DNA of 5,332 nucleotides from Solobacterium sp. Its GTDB lineage: Bacteria; Bacillota_I; Bacilli_A; Erysipelotrichales; Erysipelotrichaceae. The stretch's first letter is position 1. Each line of letters starts with the position of its first letter. The DNA lies in NCBI GenBank assembly GCA_017543005.1, contig JAFWEA010000295.1, positions 1 to 5,332 on the forward strand. The letters are read 5' to 3'. The position numbers and the translations under genes are program-made. This document shows, one piece after another, positions 1 to 5,006 of this stretch. The notes below the pieces were generated by a model. That model had not been told where the DNA came from, searched no databases, and saw only the letters and a program-made list of their open reading frames with translations.

Positions 1-3
1 GAT

Positions 4-59
4 CTTTCAGGAATGAATTAACGGACCGCCAAGCCCTAGCATTAATTCATTCCTGAAAG
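4..59. repeat. Perfect 18-bp inverted repeat (hairpin)
   Basis: Bases 4-21 and 42-59 are exact reverse complements (arm CTTTCAGGAATGAATTAA) around a 20-base loop at 22-41. No T-run follows the stem on the + strand, and only three bases remain beyond it on the left, so a Rho-independent terminator is not supported as seen. If the leftward promoter at 92-120 is real, this hairpin lies in the first part of the leftward transcript and could act as an untranslated-region structure. Other readings are an operator for a dimeric or tetrameric regulator, or the end of a small palindromic repeat element. The pairing is certain; the role is not known. Confidence 0.85.
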
Positions 60-75
60 GTTCCTAGGTGTTCCC

Positions 76-93
76 TTTCCAGAACGAATTAAT
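76..93 (+). repeat. Diverged third copy of the inverted-repeat arm
   Basis: Bases 76-93 match the left arm of the hairpin (4-21) at 14 of 18 positions, in the same orientation, without gaps; the shared core is GAATTAA preceded by a GAA-like triplet. It lies between the hairpin and the first gene. A third, weaker half-site near a promoter would be typical of an auxiliary operator, but an AT-rich leader can produce such similarity by chance. Confidence 0.4.
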
Positions 94-120
94 TATACCG
101 TTATTAGCGTTGTTTACCAA
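92..120 (-). promoter_or_regulatory. Candidate leftward sigma-A promoter
   Basis: Read on the minus strand, bases 97-92 give a perfect -10 hexamer TATAAT and bases 120-115 give TTGGTA (4 of 6 matches to TTGACA), with a 17-base spacer at 98-114. Transcription would start near base 85 and run leftward out of the window through the 4-59 hairpin. This suggests a divergently transcribed neighbour, commonly a regulator, outside the left edge. An equally good rightward promoter for the flavodoxin gene was not found: the best guess is a weak TATACC at 94-99 with TTCCCT at 71-76. The call rests on consensus match only. Confidence 0.4.
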
Positions 121-123
121 CGC
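107..123. promoter_or_regulatory. Small palindrome, candidate operator
   Basis: GCGTTG (107-112) and CAACGC (118-123) are exact reverse complements separated by five bases. The element overlaps the -35 box and spacer of the candidate leftward promoter and lies 20 bases before the first start codon, where a repressor could control both directions. A 17-base dyad of this form suits a dimeric helix-turn-helix regulator, but no regulator gene is visible in the window. Confidence 0.35.
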
Positions 124-143
124 AGTGCAAATTGGGACTTAAA

Positions 144-662
144 ATGAAAAATCTGGTGATCTATTACTCAAGAAGCGGGGAAAACTATGTCAACGGCGCC
201 ATCCGCAGCCTGGCTAAGGGCAATACGGAAATCATCGCCGAAATGATTCAGAAGAATATCGGGGCAGACCTGTTCAGGGTGGAAACCGTAAAGCCGTACG
301 CGGCGGGATATATGGACTGCATCCGCGAGGCGCAGAAAGAACTGGACAACGATGCCCGGCCGCAGCTGAAGGAATATCTGAGTGATATTTCAGCTTATGA
401 CAACGTGATCATTGCCGGACCGTGCTGGTGGGGCACCTATCCGATGGCCATCTTCTCGGCCATTGAGAATCTGGACTTCACCGGCAAGAAAGTCCTGCCG
501 CTCATGACCCATGAAGGCAGCGGGCTTGGCCATTGCGAAGCGGATCTGAAGAAGATGATTCAGGGCGCCGAATTTGCGAAGGGTCTCGCGGTGCATGGGG
601 CCGATGCGGCAAAGGCGGAAGGCAGTGTCGTCCGCTGGCTCAGGCAGAATATCAATGAATAA
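144..662 (+). CDS. Flavodoxin (Flavodoxin_4-type), cytoplasmic
   Basis: A 172-residue protein predicted to bind FMN non-covalently and carry electrons, or to act as an FMN-dependent reductase, in the cytoplasm. The flavodoxin fold starts at residue 1: a first beta strand (LVIYYS), then the phosphate-binding loop S9-R-S-G-E-N extended to K25-G-N-T28. A flavin-facing W95-W96 pair lies in the GPCWWGTYPM segment, and T122-H-E-G-S-G127 forms the later flavin loop. Serine and threonine at the P-loop and the HxGSG-like loop are typical of the Flavodoxin_4 group found in many anaerobes. No signal peptide is seen. ATG 144 is preferred over TTG 132 because the fold begins directly there and GGGA at 134-137 is suitably spaced. 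This first gene of the operon overlaps the next by 8 bases. Its close relative at 2855-3508 has an added lipoprotein leader. The fold call is firm; the redox partner is unknown. Confidence 0.92.
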   Translation: MKNLVIYYSRSGENYVNGAIRSLAKGNTEIIAEMIQKNIGADLFRVETVKPYAAGYMDCIREAQKELDNDARPQLKEYLSDISAYDNVIIAGPCWWGTYPMAIFSAIENLDFTGKKVLPLMTHEGSGLGHCEADLKKMIQGAEFAKGLAVHGADAAKAEGSVVRWLRQNINE

Positions 663-1014
663 TCTGAGTGCGGAACAGCAGGCTGTCCTGGCGGCGTTTG
701 AAGCCATGCAGCAGGCAATGATCGACAAGGATATCGAAACCATGACTGCCCTGGTCGCCCCGGACAAAACCTTTACCCACATGTCCGGGAAACGCCAGAC
801 AAAGGAACAGTACTTCGGTGAAATCAGAAACGGCATCCTGAACTATTACTGGTATCAGATCCGGAATCAGGATATCGAAGTAAACGGTGAAAGGGCAGTG
901 CTGAGAGCCGATGTGGCCCTGACCGCCAGGGTGTACGGCATGTCCGGGACATGGACCGTGCCGGTCAGGACAAATTACAGAAAAGAATCCGGGAAATGGA
1001 TTCAGTGCAACTGA
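655..1014 (+). CDS. NTF2/SnoaL-like (DUF4440-type) protein
   Basis: A 119-residue protein that fits the small cone-shaped alpha+beta NTF2-like fold. The N-terminal helices (about 6-35) carry AVLAAFEAMQQAMIDKD, followed by a segment with T41-H-M-S-G-K46 and TKEQYF, and then beta strands ending in VPVRTNYRKESGKWIQC. The order of helix, H-x-x-G-K turn, VNGERAVLRADV strand and KESGKW hairpin is characteristic of SnoaL/DUF4440 proteins, which include isomerases, hydrolases, dehydratases and ligand-binding subunits. Function cannot be read from the fold, and no catalytic set is evident beyond H42. ATG 655 overlaps the end of the flavodoxin gene by 8 bases and has only a weak upstream AGG, so translation is probably coupled to it. 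Homologues near flavodoxins and SDRs are common in Bacillota (recalled, not checked). Confidence 0.8.
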   Translation: MNNLSAEQQAVLAAFEAMQQAMIDKDIETMTALVAPDKTFTHMSGKRQTKEQYFGEIRNGILNYYWYQIRNQDIEVNGERAVLRADVALTARVYGMSGTWTVPVRTNYRKESGKWIQCN

Positions 1015-1020
1015 GGAGGG
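1014..1020 (+). promoter_or_regulatory. Strong Shine-Dalgarno for the SDR gene
   Basis: AGGAGGG ends six bases before ATG 1027 and begins on the last base of the preceding stop codon. It is the strongest ribosome binding site in the first operon and fixes the SDR start. It implies the SDR is translated well independently of the weakly initiated gene before it. Confidence 0.8.
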
Positions 1021-1026
1021 AAGGAA

Positions 1027-1869
1027 ATGATTTTTGACAGAAACGAAAACAGGGAAGTCATCGCGCTGCTCGGGGCGGGCAGTATGGGCATGGCCATCAT
1101 CAGAAGATTCGCAGCCGGCCGGAAGATCCTGCTGGGCGACATCAGCAAAGCCAATCTGCAGAAGGCTGCCGATGACCTGCGCTACAGCGGCTATGACGTG
1201 GAAACCTGTATCGTCAATGCCATGGAGAAGGAATCCGTGGAAGCCTTTGCGGCAAAGGCGGCTTCCCTGGGGCCGGTCATGTACTTCGTGGATACGGCCG
1301 GGGCTTCGCCGAGCCAGGCCAGCCCGGAACATATCCTGAAGCTGGACATGGTCGGCACAGGCTATGCCGTGGATGCGTTCGGCAAAGTTATGGCAGCCGG
1401 CGGGGCAGGCCTCATCATTTCCAGCCAGACCGGCTATATGATGCCGCTTCCGTATGAAGTGGAACAGCAGATCCTGAATACGGATCCTGAGGGCCTGATG
1501 GAGATCGAATTCATCCGCGAGAAGGCCGACCGCTCCGGCACGGCTTATATGATTGCCAAGCGGGTCAACCACCTGCAGGCCATGAAGGCCGCTGCGACCA
1601 CCTGGAAACAGCGCCGGGCCAGAATCAATACGCTCAGTCCGGGCATCATCGTCACGCCGCTGGCCTACGACGAATTCCGGGCCGCCGGGGACAACTATCA
1701 GGTCATGATCGATGCCAGTGCCGCCATGCGGACAGCATCCTCCGATGAAATTGCCGAAGCGGGAGCCTTCCTGCTCGGGGAACATGCGTCCTTCATCACC
1801 GGCACGGACCTGCTGATGGACGGTGGGGTCATCGCTTCCATCCGGACCGGACAGTACCGGCTGCACTGA
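1027..1869 (+). CDS. Short-chain dehydrogenase/reductase (SDR), 3-alpha-HSD-like insertion
   Basis: A 280-residue NAD(P)-dependent oxidoreductase that interconverts a carbonyl and an alcohol; the substrate is unknown. The cofactor loop is G16-A-G-S-M-G21 after strand VIALL. D38 at the end of the second strand favours NAD(H) over NADP(H). The usual NNAG motif is D89-T-A-G92. The catalytic serine is S133 (in IISSQTGY), the Y-x3-K pair is Y174/K178, the S204-P-G206 turn follows, and the C-terminal ITGTDLLMDGG lies at 258-267. S133 and Y174 are 41 residues apart, against about 13 in classical SDRs. This indicates an insertion of about 28 residues as in Comamonas testosteroni 3-alpha-hydroxysteroid dehydrogenase/carbonyl reductase, where it blocks the common dimer interface. 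The preceding gene ends 12 bases upstream. The SDR call is firm; the substrate class is not determined. Confidence 0.93.
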   Translation: MIFDRNENREVIALLGAGSMGMAIIRRFAAGRKILLGDISKANLQKAADDLRYSGYDVETCIVNAMEKESVEAFAAKAASLGPVMYFVDTAGASPSQASPEHILKLDMVGTGYAVDAFGKVMAAGGAGLIISSQTGYMMPLPYEVEQQILNTDPEGLMEIEFIREKADRSGTAYMIAKRVNHLQAMKAAATTWKQRRARINTLSPGIIVTPLAYDEFRAAGDNYQVMIDASAAMRTASSDEIAEAGAFLLGEHASFITGTDLLMDGGVIASIRTGQYRLH

Positions 1870-1871
1870 TC

Positions 1872-2831
1872 ATGGAAAAGCTGACATACAGAGAAGGTGA
1901 CCGGGGCTTTCCCATCCCGGAAAACGAAAAGAGTATTCCGGCAGTGACAGCGGAATACTTCTGCAGCGTACCGATGGACGGCGTTGTGCCGGGCCTGAAT
2001 ATCCTGGAGGGCCTGTGCTTTGATCGGGAAGGGAACCTGTTCGTGTGCAACACCCCGATGGGACGTATTTACAAAATCGATATGCAGACAAAGGAAATCC
2101 GTCTGTTCCTGGAACGGCCGGGTTACTATCCCTCCGCCATCAAGATCCATAAGGACGGGAGACTGTTTGTGACGACGGCCGGCTCCCCGGAGGGCGGACT
2201 GATCATGACCGTTTCGCCGGAAGGAAAGATTCTCGATGAAATCGTGAAGGTCGGGGAACGGATGATCGATGACATGGTGTTTACTGCGGAAGGCGGCTTC
2301 TATTTCACCGACCTCGGCGGGACACTGGCGCATCCTTCGGCCGGCATCGGCTATGTGGAACCGAATGAAAAGACAATTCACGATGTCGTGAAAGACGGCA
2401 TGATTGCCAGCAACGGCATCGCCCTGACCCCGGACGGAAAGCACCTCTGGGTCACTGAATACGGGGCCGGCAGACTCCACTATCTGGGTCTGGATGACCA
2501 GCATGAAATCGCAGCCTGCGAATCGAATATCCCGTATTACTTTACGGGCATGGAGGGGCCGGACAGCTGCTGCATTGACGCGGACGGTAACCTGTACGTG
2601 GCCATGTGCGGCCAGGGCAGATTCCTGATCTTCAACCCGCACGGCTTCCCAATCGGTCAGATCCTGATCCCGGGCCGGGAAGAAGGAAAAATGCTCAAAT
2701 CCACCCATCCGGCCCTGCGTCCGGGCACCGATGAAATCTATCTCTGCACCGCCGACCTGAAGACCGGGGAGAGCGCGATCTTCCGGGCCCGTGGCTATGC
2801 GGAAACGTATAAAAGCTTTCAGTTTCAGTAA
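1872..2831 (+). CDS. drp35: Drp35-like lactonase (SMP-30/gluconolactonase family)
   Basis: A 319-residue six-bladed beta-propeller of the SMP-30/gluconolaconase/LRE-like family, closest in remembered sequence to Staphylococcus aureus Drp35, a calcium-dependent lactonase of similar length (about 324) induced by cell-wall-active antibiotics. Expected metal ligands are present: E46 in ILEGLCFDREGNLF, N181 in SNGIALTPDG and D231 in EGPDSCCIDADGNLYVA; D134 in IDDMVF may also line the site. The stretches PYYFTGMEGPDSCCID and IGQILIPGREEGKML, and the C-terminal SFQFQ, match what is recalled of Drp35. No signal peptide is present, so it should act in the cytoplasm hydrolysing lactones. ATG 1872 lies two bases after the SDR stop and lacks a clear Shine-Dalgarno, implying coupled translation. 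The symbol is given by resemblance; the physiological substrate is unknown. Confidence 0.9.
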   Translation: MEKLTYREGDRGFPIPENEKSIPAVTAEYFCSVPMDGVVPGLNILEGLCFDREGNLFVCNTPMGRIYKIDMQTKEIRLFLERPGYYPSAIKIHKDGRLFVTTAGSPEGGLIMTVSPEGKILDEIVKVGERMIDDMVFTAEGGFYFTDLGGTLAHPSAGIGYVEPNEKTIHDVVKDGMIASNGIALTPDGKHLWVTEYGAGRLHYLGLDDQHEIAACESNIPYYFTGMEGPDSCCIDADGNLYVAMCGQGRFLIFNPHGFPIGQILIPGREEGKMLKSTHPALRPGTDEIYLCTADLKTGESAIFRARGYAETYKSFQFQ

Positions 2832-2854
2832 AAGAAAGGCAGCGGGGACAGATC

Positions 2855-3508
2855 ATGAAATATAAAAGACTGATGAGAATGGCCCTCATTTTCTGCCTGC
2901 TCGGCGGGTGTTCATCACCCGCTCCGGCAGCTTCCGAAACGCCGGCTGATCCGGCGGCTGTCAGTGAGGAAGACTCCGGCCGGGTGCTGATCGTCTATTT
3001 CTCCCGGGCCGGGGAGAACTGGGAAGTCGGCAACGTGGCAAAAGGCAATACGCAGATCGCGGTGGAAATCATTGCCGGGGAAACCGGGTATGACACCTTC
3101 CGTATCCGGACGGTCAGGGAATATCCGCTTTCCTATCAGGAAATGCTGGATGTGGCTGCAGAAGAGCAGAAGAACAATGAGCGGCCCGAACTGCGGGAAG
3201 AAATCGAAAACTTTGACGATTACGGCACGATCCTGCTGGGCTATCCGATCTGGTGGGCAGACATGCCGATGGCCGTCTATACCTTCCTGGAAAGCTATGA
3301 CTTCACCGGCAAGACCGTCTATCCGTTCAACACCCATGCAGGCAGCGGGGAAGCCGGCACCGTCAGCAAAATCCGGGAAGTGATTCCGGATGCGGACGTG
3401 CATGACGGCCTGGCCATTACCGGCAAGGATACGCAGAATGATCCGGACAAGGTCCGCGGTATCCTGCAGGGGTGGCTGCGGGAGAACGGACTGACGGCGG
3501 GAGAATGA
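2855..3508 (+). CDS. Flavodoxin lipoprotein (Flavodoxin_4-type)
   Basis: A 217-residue predicted lipoprotein with a flavodoxin domain. The leader has a basic start (KYKRLMR), a short hydrophobic core (MALIFCLL) and the lipobox L16-G-G-C19, so cleavage before C19 would leave a lipid anchor. Residues 20-42 are a Ser/Ala/Pro/Glu-rich linker. The flavodoxin fold begins at RVLIVYFS: phosphate loop S50-R-A-G-E-N running to K63-G-N-T66, a W133-W134 pair in GYPIWWADMPM, and T160-H-A-G-S-G165. The domain is clearly paralogous to the cytoplasmic flavodoxin at 144-662 (shared FSR/YSR-xGEN, KGNT, PMA, DFTGK and THxGSG) but lacks its five-residue insertion before KGNT. Predicted placement outside the membrane is unusual for an FMN electron carrier and suggests electron transfer at the cell surface. 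GGGGA at 2844-2848 lies six bases before the start. Confidence 0.9.
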   Translation: MKYKRLMRMALIFCLLGGCSSPAPAASETPADPAAVSEEDSGRVLIVYFSRAGENWEVGNVAKGNTQIAVEIIAGETGYDTFRIRTVREYPLSYQEMLDVAAEEQKNNERPELREEIENFDDYGTILLGYPIWWADMPMAVYTFLESYDFTGKTVYPFNTHAGSGEAGTVSKIREVIPDADVHDGLAITGKDTQNDPDKVRGILQGWLRENGLTAGE

Positions 3509-3513
3509 CAGTG

Positions 3514-4482
3514 ATGAAAACAAGAATGCTGAGAGACATTGAAGTATCGGAAGTGGGTATGGGCTGCATGGCCTTCTCCCACGGATACGGGAAGATCCCG
3601 CCGGAAGACTACGCGATTGAGGCCATCCGGGGCGCGTTTGAGCATGGCTGCACATTTTTTGATACAGCCGAGATCTACAGCCCGAATCTGGCCGGTATCG
3701 GCCATAACGAGAAGATTGTCGGCAAGGCCCTGAAGGATGTCCGGGACCAGGTGGTCATCGGCACGAAGCTGTTTGTCAGCCGCATGGAAACCGGTCTGCG
3801 CAATGATGTATACCGGGCAGTCAGAAAACATCTGGAAGGTTCCCTGAGCCGCCTGCAGACCGATTATGCGGACATCTACTATCTGCACCGGACAGGTTCG
3901 ATCCCGGTGGAAGAAGTGGCGGAAGCGATGGGCCGGCTGATCGATGAAGGCCTGATCCGGGGCTGGGGGCTGTCTCAGGTGGATACGGACGAAATTGCCA
4001 GAGCCCATGCCGTAACCCCGCTGACGGCCGTGCAGAATATCTATTCCATGGTCGAGCGGGATGTCGAGAAGTCAGTGATTCCGTTCTGTCTGGAAAACCG
4101 GATCGGGGTGGTGCCGTTTTCACCGATTGCCAGCGGCCTGCTGTCCAGAAAGATTACCCCGGAAACAAGATTTGAGAAACATGATGACGTGCGCAACTGG
4201 GTGCCGCAGCTGAGCCGGGAAAACATCGCCGGCAACCAGCCGATCATTGACCTGCTCGCACAGTATGCGGATCTCAAGCAGGCTACCAGTGCCCAGATCT
4301 CGCTGGCCTGGATGCTGAAGAAGTATCCCAATGTTGTGCCGATCCCGGGCTCCAAAAACAAGGGCCGCATTATCGAGAATCTGGATGCATCCCTGGTGGA
4401 ACTGAGAGACGAGGAATTTGCGGCACTGGATGAAGCACTGAACCGGTGCCGGGTATACGGGCACAGGGGATTTACAAGATGA
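3514..4482 (+). CDS. Aldo/keto reductase
   Basis: A 322-residue NADP(H)-dependent (alpha/beta)8-barrel reductase of aldehydes or ketones, resembling the YakC/AKR13-like bacterial group. The catalytic tetrad is complete: D50 and Y55 in FFDTAEIYSPN, K85 in VIGTKLF, and H125 in YYLHRTGS. Further family signatures are GLIRGWGLSQV (146-156), QNIYSMVERDVE (174-185), GVVPFSPIASGLL (198-210) and the cofactor-binding PIPGSKNKGRI (276-286). Start choice: ATG 3514 (MKTRMLRDIEVSEVG) matches the usual family N-terminus and has GGAG ten bases upstream; GTG 3511 and ATG 3505 are alternatives. ATG 3505 would overlap the preceding stop as ATGA but sits only one base from the GGGAG. Either way the gene is coupled to the flavodoxin lipoprotein. 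It is the last gene of the first operon and its stop codon touches the terminator stem. Confidence 0.93.
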   Translation: MKTRMLRDIEVSEVGMGCMAFSHGYGKIPPEDYAIEAIRGAFEHGCTFFDTAEIYSPNLAGIGHNEKIVGKALKDVRDQVVIGTKLFVSRMETGLRNDVYRAVRKHLEGSLSRLQTDYADIYYLHRTGSIPVEEVAEAMGRLIDEGLIRGWGLSQVDTDEIARAHAVTPLTAVQNIYSMVERDVEKSVIPFCLENRIGVVPFSPIASGLLSRKITPETRFEKHDDVRNWVPQLSRENIAGNQPIIDLLAQYADLKQATSAQISLAWMLKKYPNVVPIPGSKNKGRIIENLDASLVELRDEEFAALDEALNRCRVYGHRGFTR

Positions 4483-4508
4483 CAGAAGGCAGAGTCCTTC
4501 TGTTTTTT
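4482..4508 (+). terminator. Intrinsic terminator of the first operon
   Basis: ACAGAAGG (4482-4489) pairs perfectly with CCTTCTGT (4496-4503) around a six-base loop, and is followed by an uninterrupted T-run at 4503-4508. The stem starts on the last base of the aldo/keto reductase stop codon, so translation to the end of that gene could delay hairpin folding. It is not obviously bidirectional, since no T-run follows the stem on the minus strand. Confidence 0.88.
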
Positions 4509-4534
4509 GTCAGGAATTGTGCCTCTGCCGGCAG

Positions 4535-4540
4535 TATGAT
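4535..4540 (+). promoter_or_regulatory. Candidate -10 box of the second operon
   Basis: TATGAT (5 of 6 to TATAAT) lies between the terminator and the next gene, in the place a promoter is expected. No convincing -35 hexamer is found at 16-18 bases upstream, and no TG extension precedes it; TTGTCA at 4507-4512 is a good hexamer but 22 bases away. A start near 4547 would give a leader of about 30 bases to ATG 4578. Confidence 0.35.
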
Positions 4541-4562
4541 AAACAGTAAGAGGATCAGGCCG

Positions 4563-4569
4563 AAAGGAG
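4563..4569 (+). promoter_or_regulatory. Shine-Dalgarno for the upstream start (ATG 4578)
   Basis: AAAGGAG lies eight bases before ATG 4578. A second good site in the same frame, GGAGGA at 4640-4645, lies seven bases before ATG 4653. Both are strong enough to be used, so the cyclophilin-like gene may have two starts or one may be a relic. Confidence 0.55.
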
Positions 4570-4577
4570 CGGGCCGG

Positions 4578-5006
4578 ATGCGTATGTCGGATATCAGTCA
4601 GGAATATGCGGCCGGTACGGATGCACCTGTACGGGAAACGGAGGAAACAGGGATGAAAATGATGATCGATGATACTGTGGTGCCGGTTGTCTGGGAAGAC
4701 AATGCGGCTGTAAAGGCACTGGCTGAGCGGGTAAAAAAGAAAGCGGCGGAAGTGGAGATGTCCAGGTACGGCGGCTTTGAGCAGGTCGGTGATCTCGGCT
4801 TCTTTCTGCCGGCAGAGGCTGTGCGCATCACCACGGACCCGGGTGACATTGTGCTTTACGGCCGGGATCAGATCGTTGTCTTCTATGGGCAGAATATCTG
4901 GGCCTATACGAAGCTCGGACATATCGGAAGCAGTCCGGCGGAACTGAAAAAACTGCTGGGTAACGGAAATGTTACAGTCACCATCATGGCGGGAGAAGGA
5001 AAATGA
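4578..5006 (+). CDS. Cyclophilin-like small protein (Cyclophil_like2-type)
   Basis: A 142-residue protein from ATG 4578, or 117 residues from ATG 4653. The recognisable domain spans nearly the whole shorter form: strand MKMMIDDTVVPVVWEDNAA, a helix ending in KKKAAEVEMSRYG, then DLGFFLPAE, DPGDIVLYGRDQIVVFYG, a YTKLGHIGS turn and the terminal strand GNGNVTVTI. This order matches the small bacterial cyclophilin-like fold proteins with the PGDIxLYG and GNVTVT signatures; they are not established prolyl isomerases and their role is unknown. The 25 residues between the two starts are polar and acidic, with no signal peptide or lipobox, although some relatives carry an export leader there. Start 4578 is chosen for its AAAGGAG and nearness to a candidate promoter; 4653 is nearly as good. 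The stop overlaps the next start as ATGA. Confidence 0.8.
   Translation: MRMSDISQEYAAGTDAPVRETEETGMKMMIDDTVVPVVWEDNAAVKALAERVKKKAAEVEMSRYGGFEQVGDLGFFLPAEAVRITTDPGDIVLYGRDQIVVFYGQNIWAYTKLGHIGSSPAELKKLLGNGNVTVTIMAGEGK

Noticed and set aside
4..59. Hairpin as a rightward terminator of an upstream gene
   Set aside because: The bases after the stem (GTTCCTAGG) contain no T-run, and the 20-base loop is long for an intrinsic terminator.
4..123. Integron attC site or transposon end
   Set aside because: The dyads lack convincing attC core sites, no integrase or transposase is in the window, and the following genes form an ordinary operon rather than cassettes.
132..143. TTG 132 as start of the first flavodoxin
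   Set aside because: It would add only MGLK before the natural first beta strand and would use up the GGGA that serves ATG 144.
652..1866. Long minus-strand open frame of 404 codons
   Set aside because: It lies opposite the NTF2-like and SDR genes, which have clear motifs and ribosome binding sites. The product is rich in His, Gly, Pro and Arg without recognisable domain order, as expected of an antisense shadow of GC-rich coding DNA.
1698..2708. Minus-strand open frame of 336 codons opposite the SDR end and lactonase
   Set aside because: The + strand encodes a full-length beta-propeller with conserved metal ligands; the antisense product has no recognisable features.
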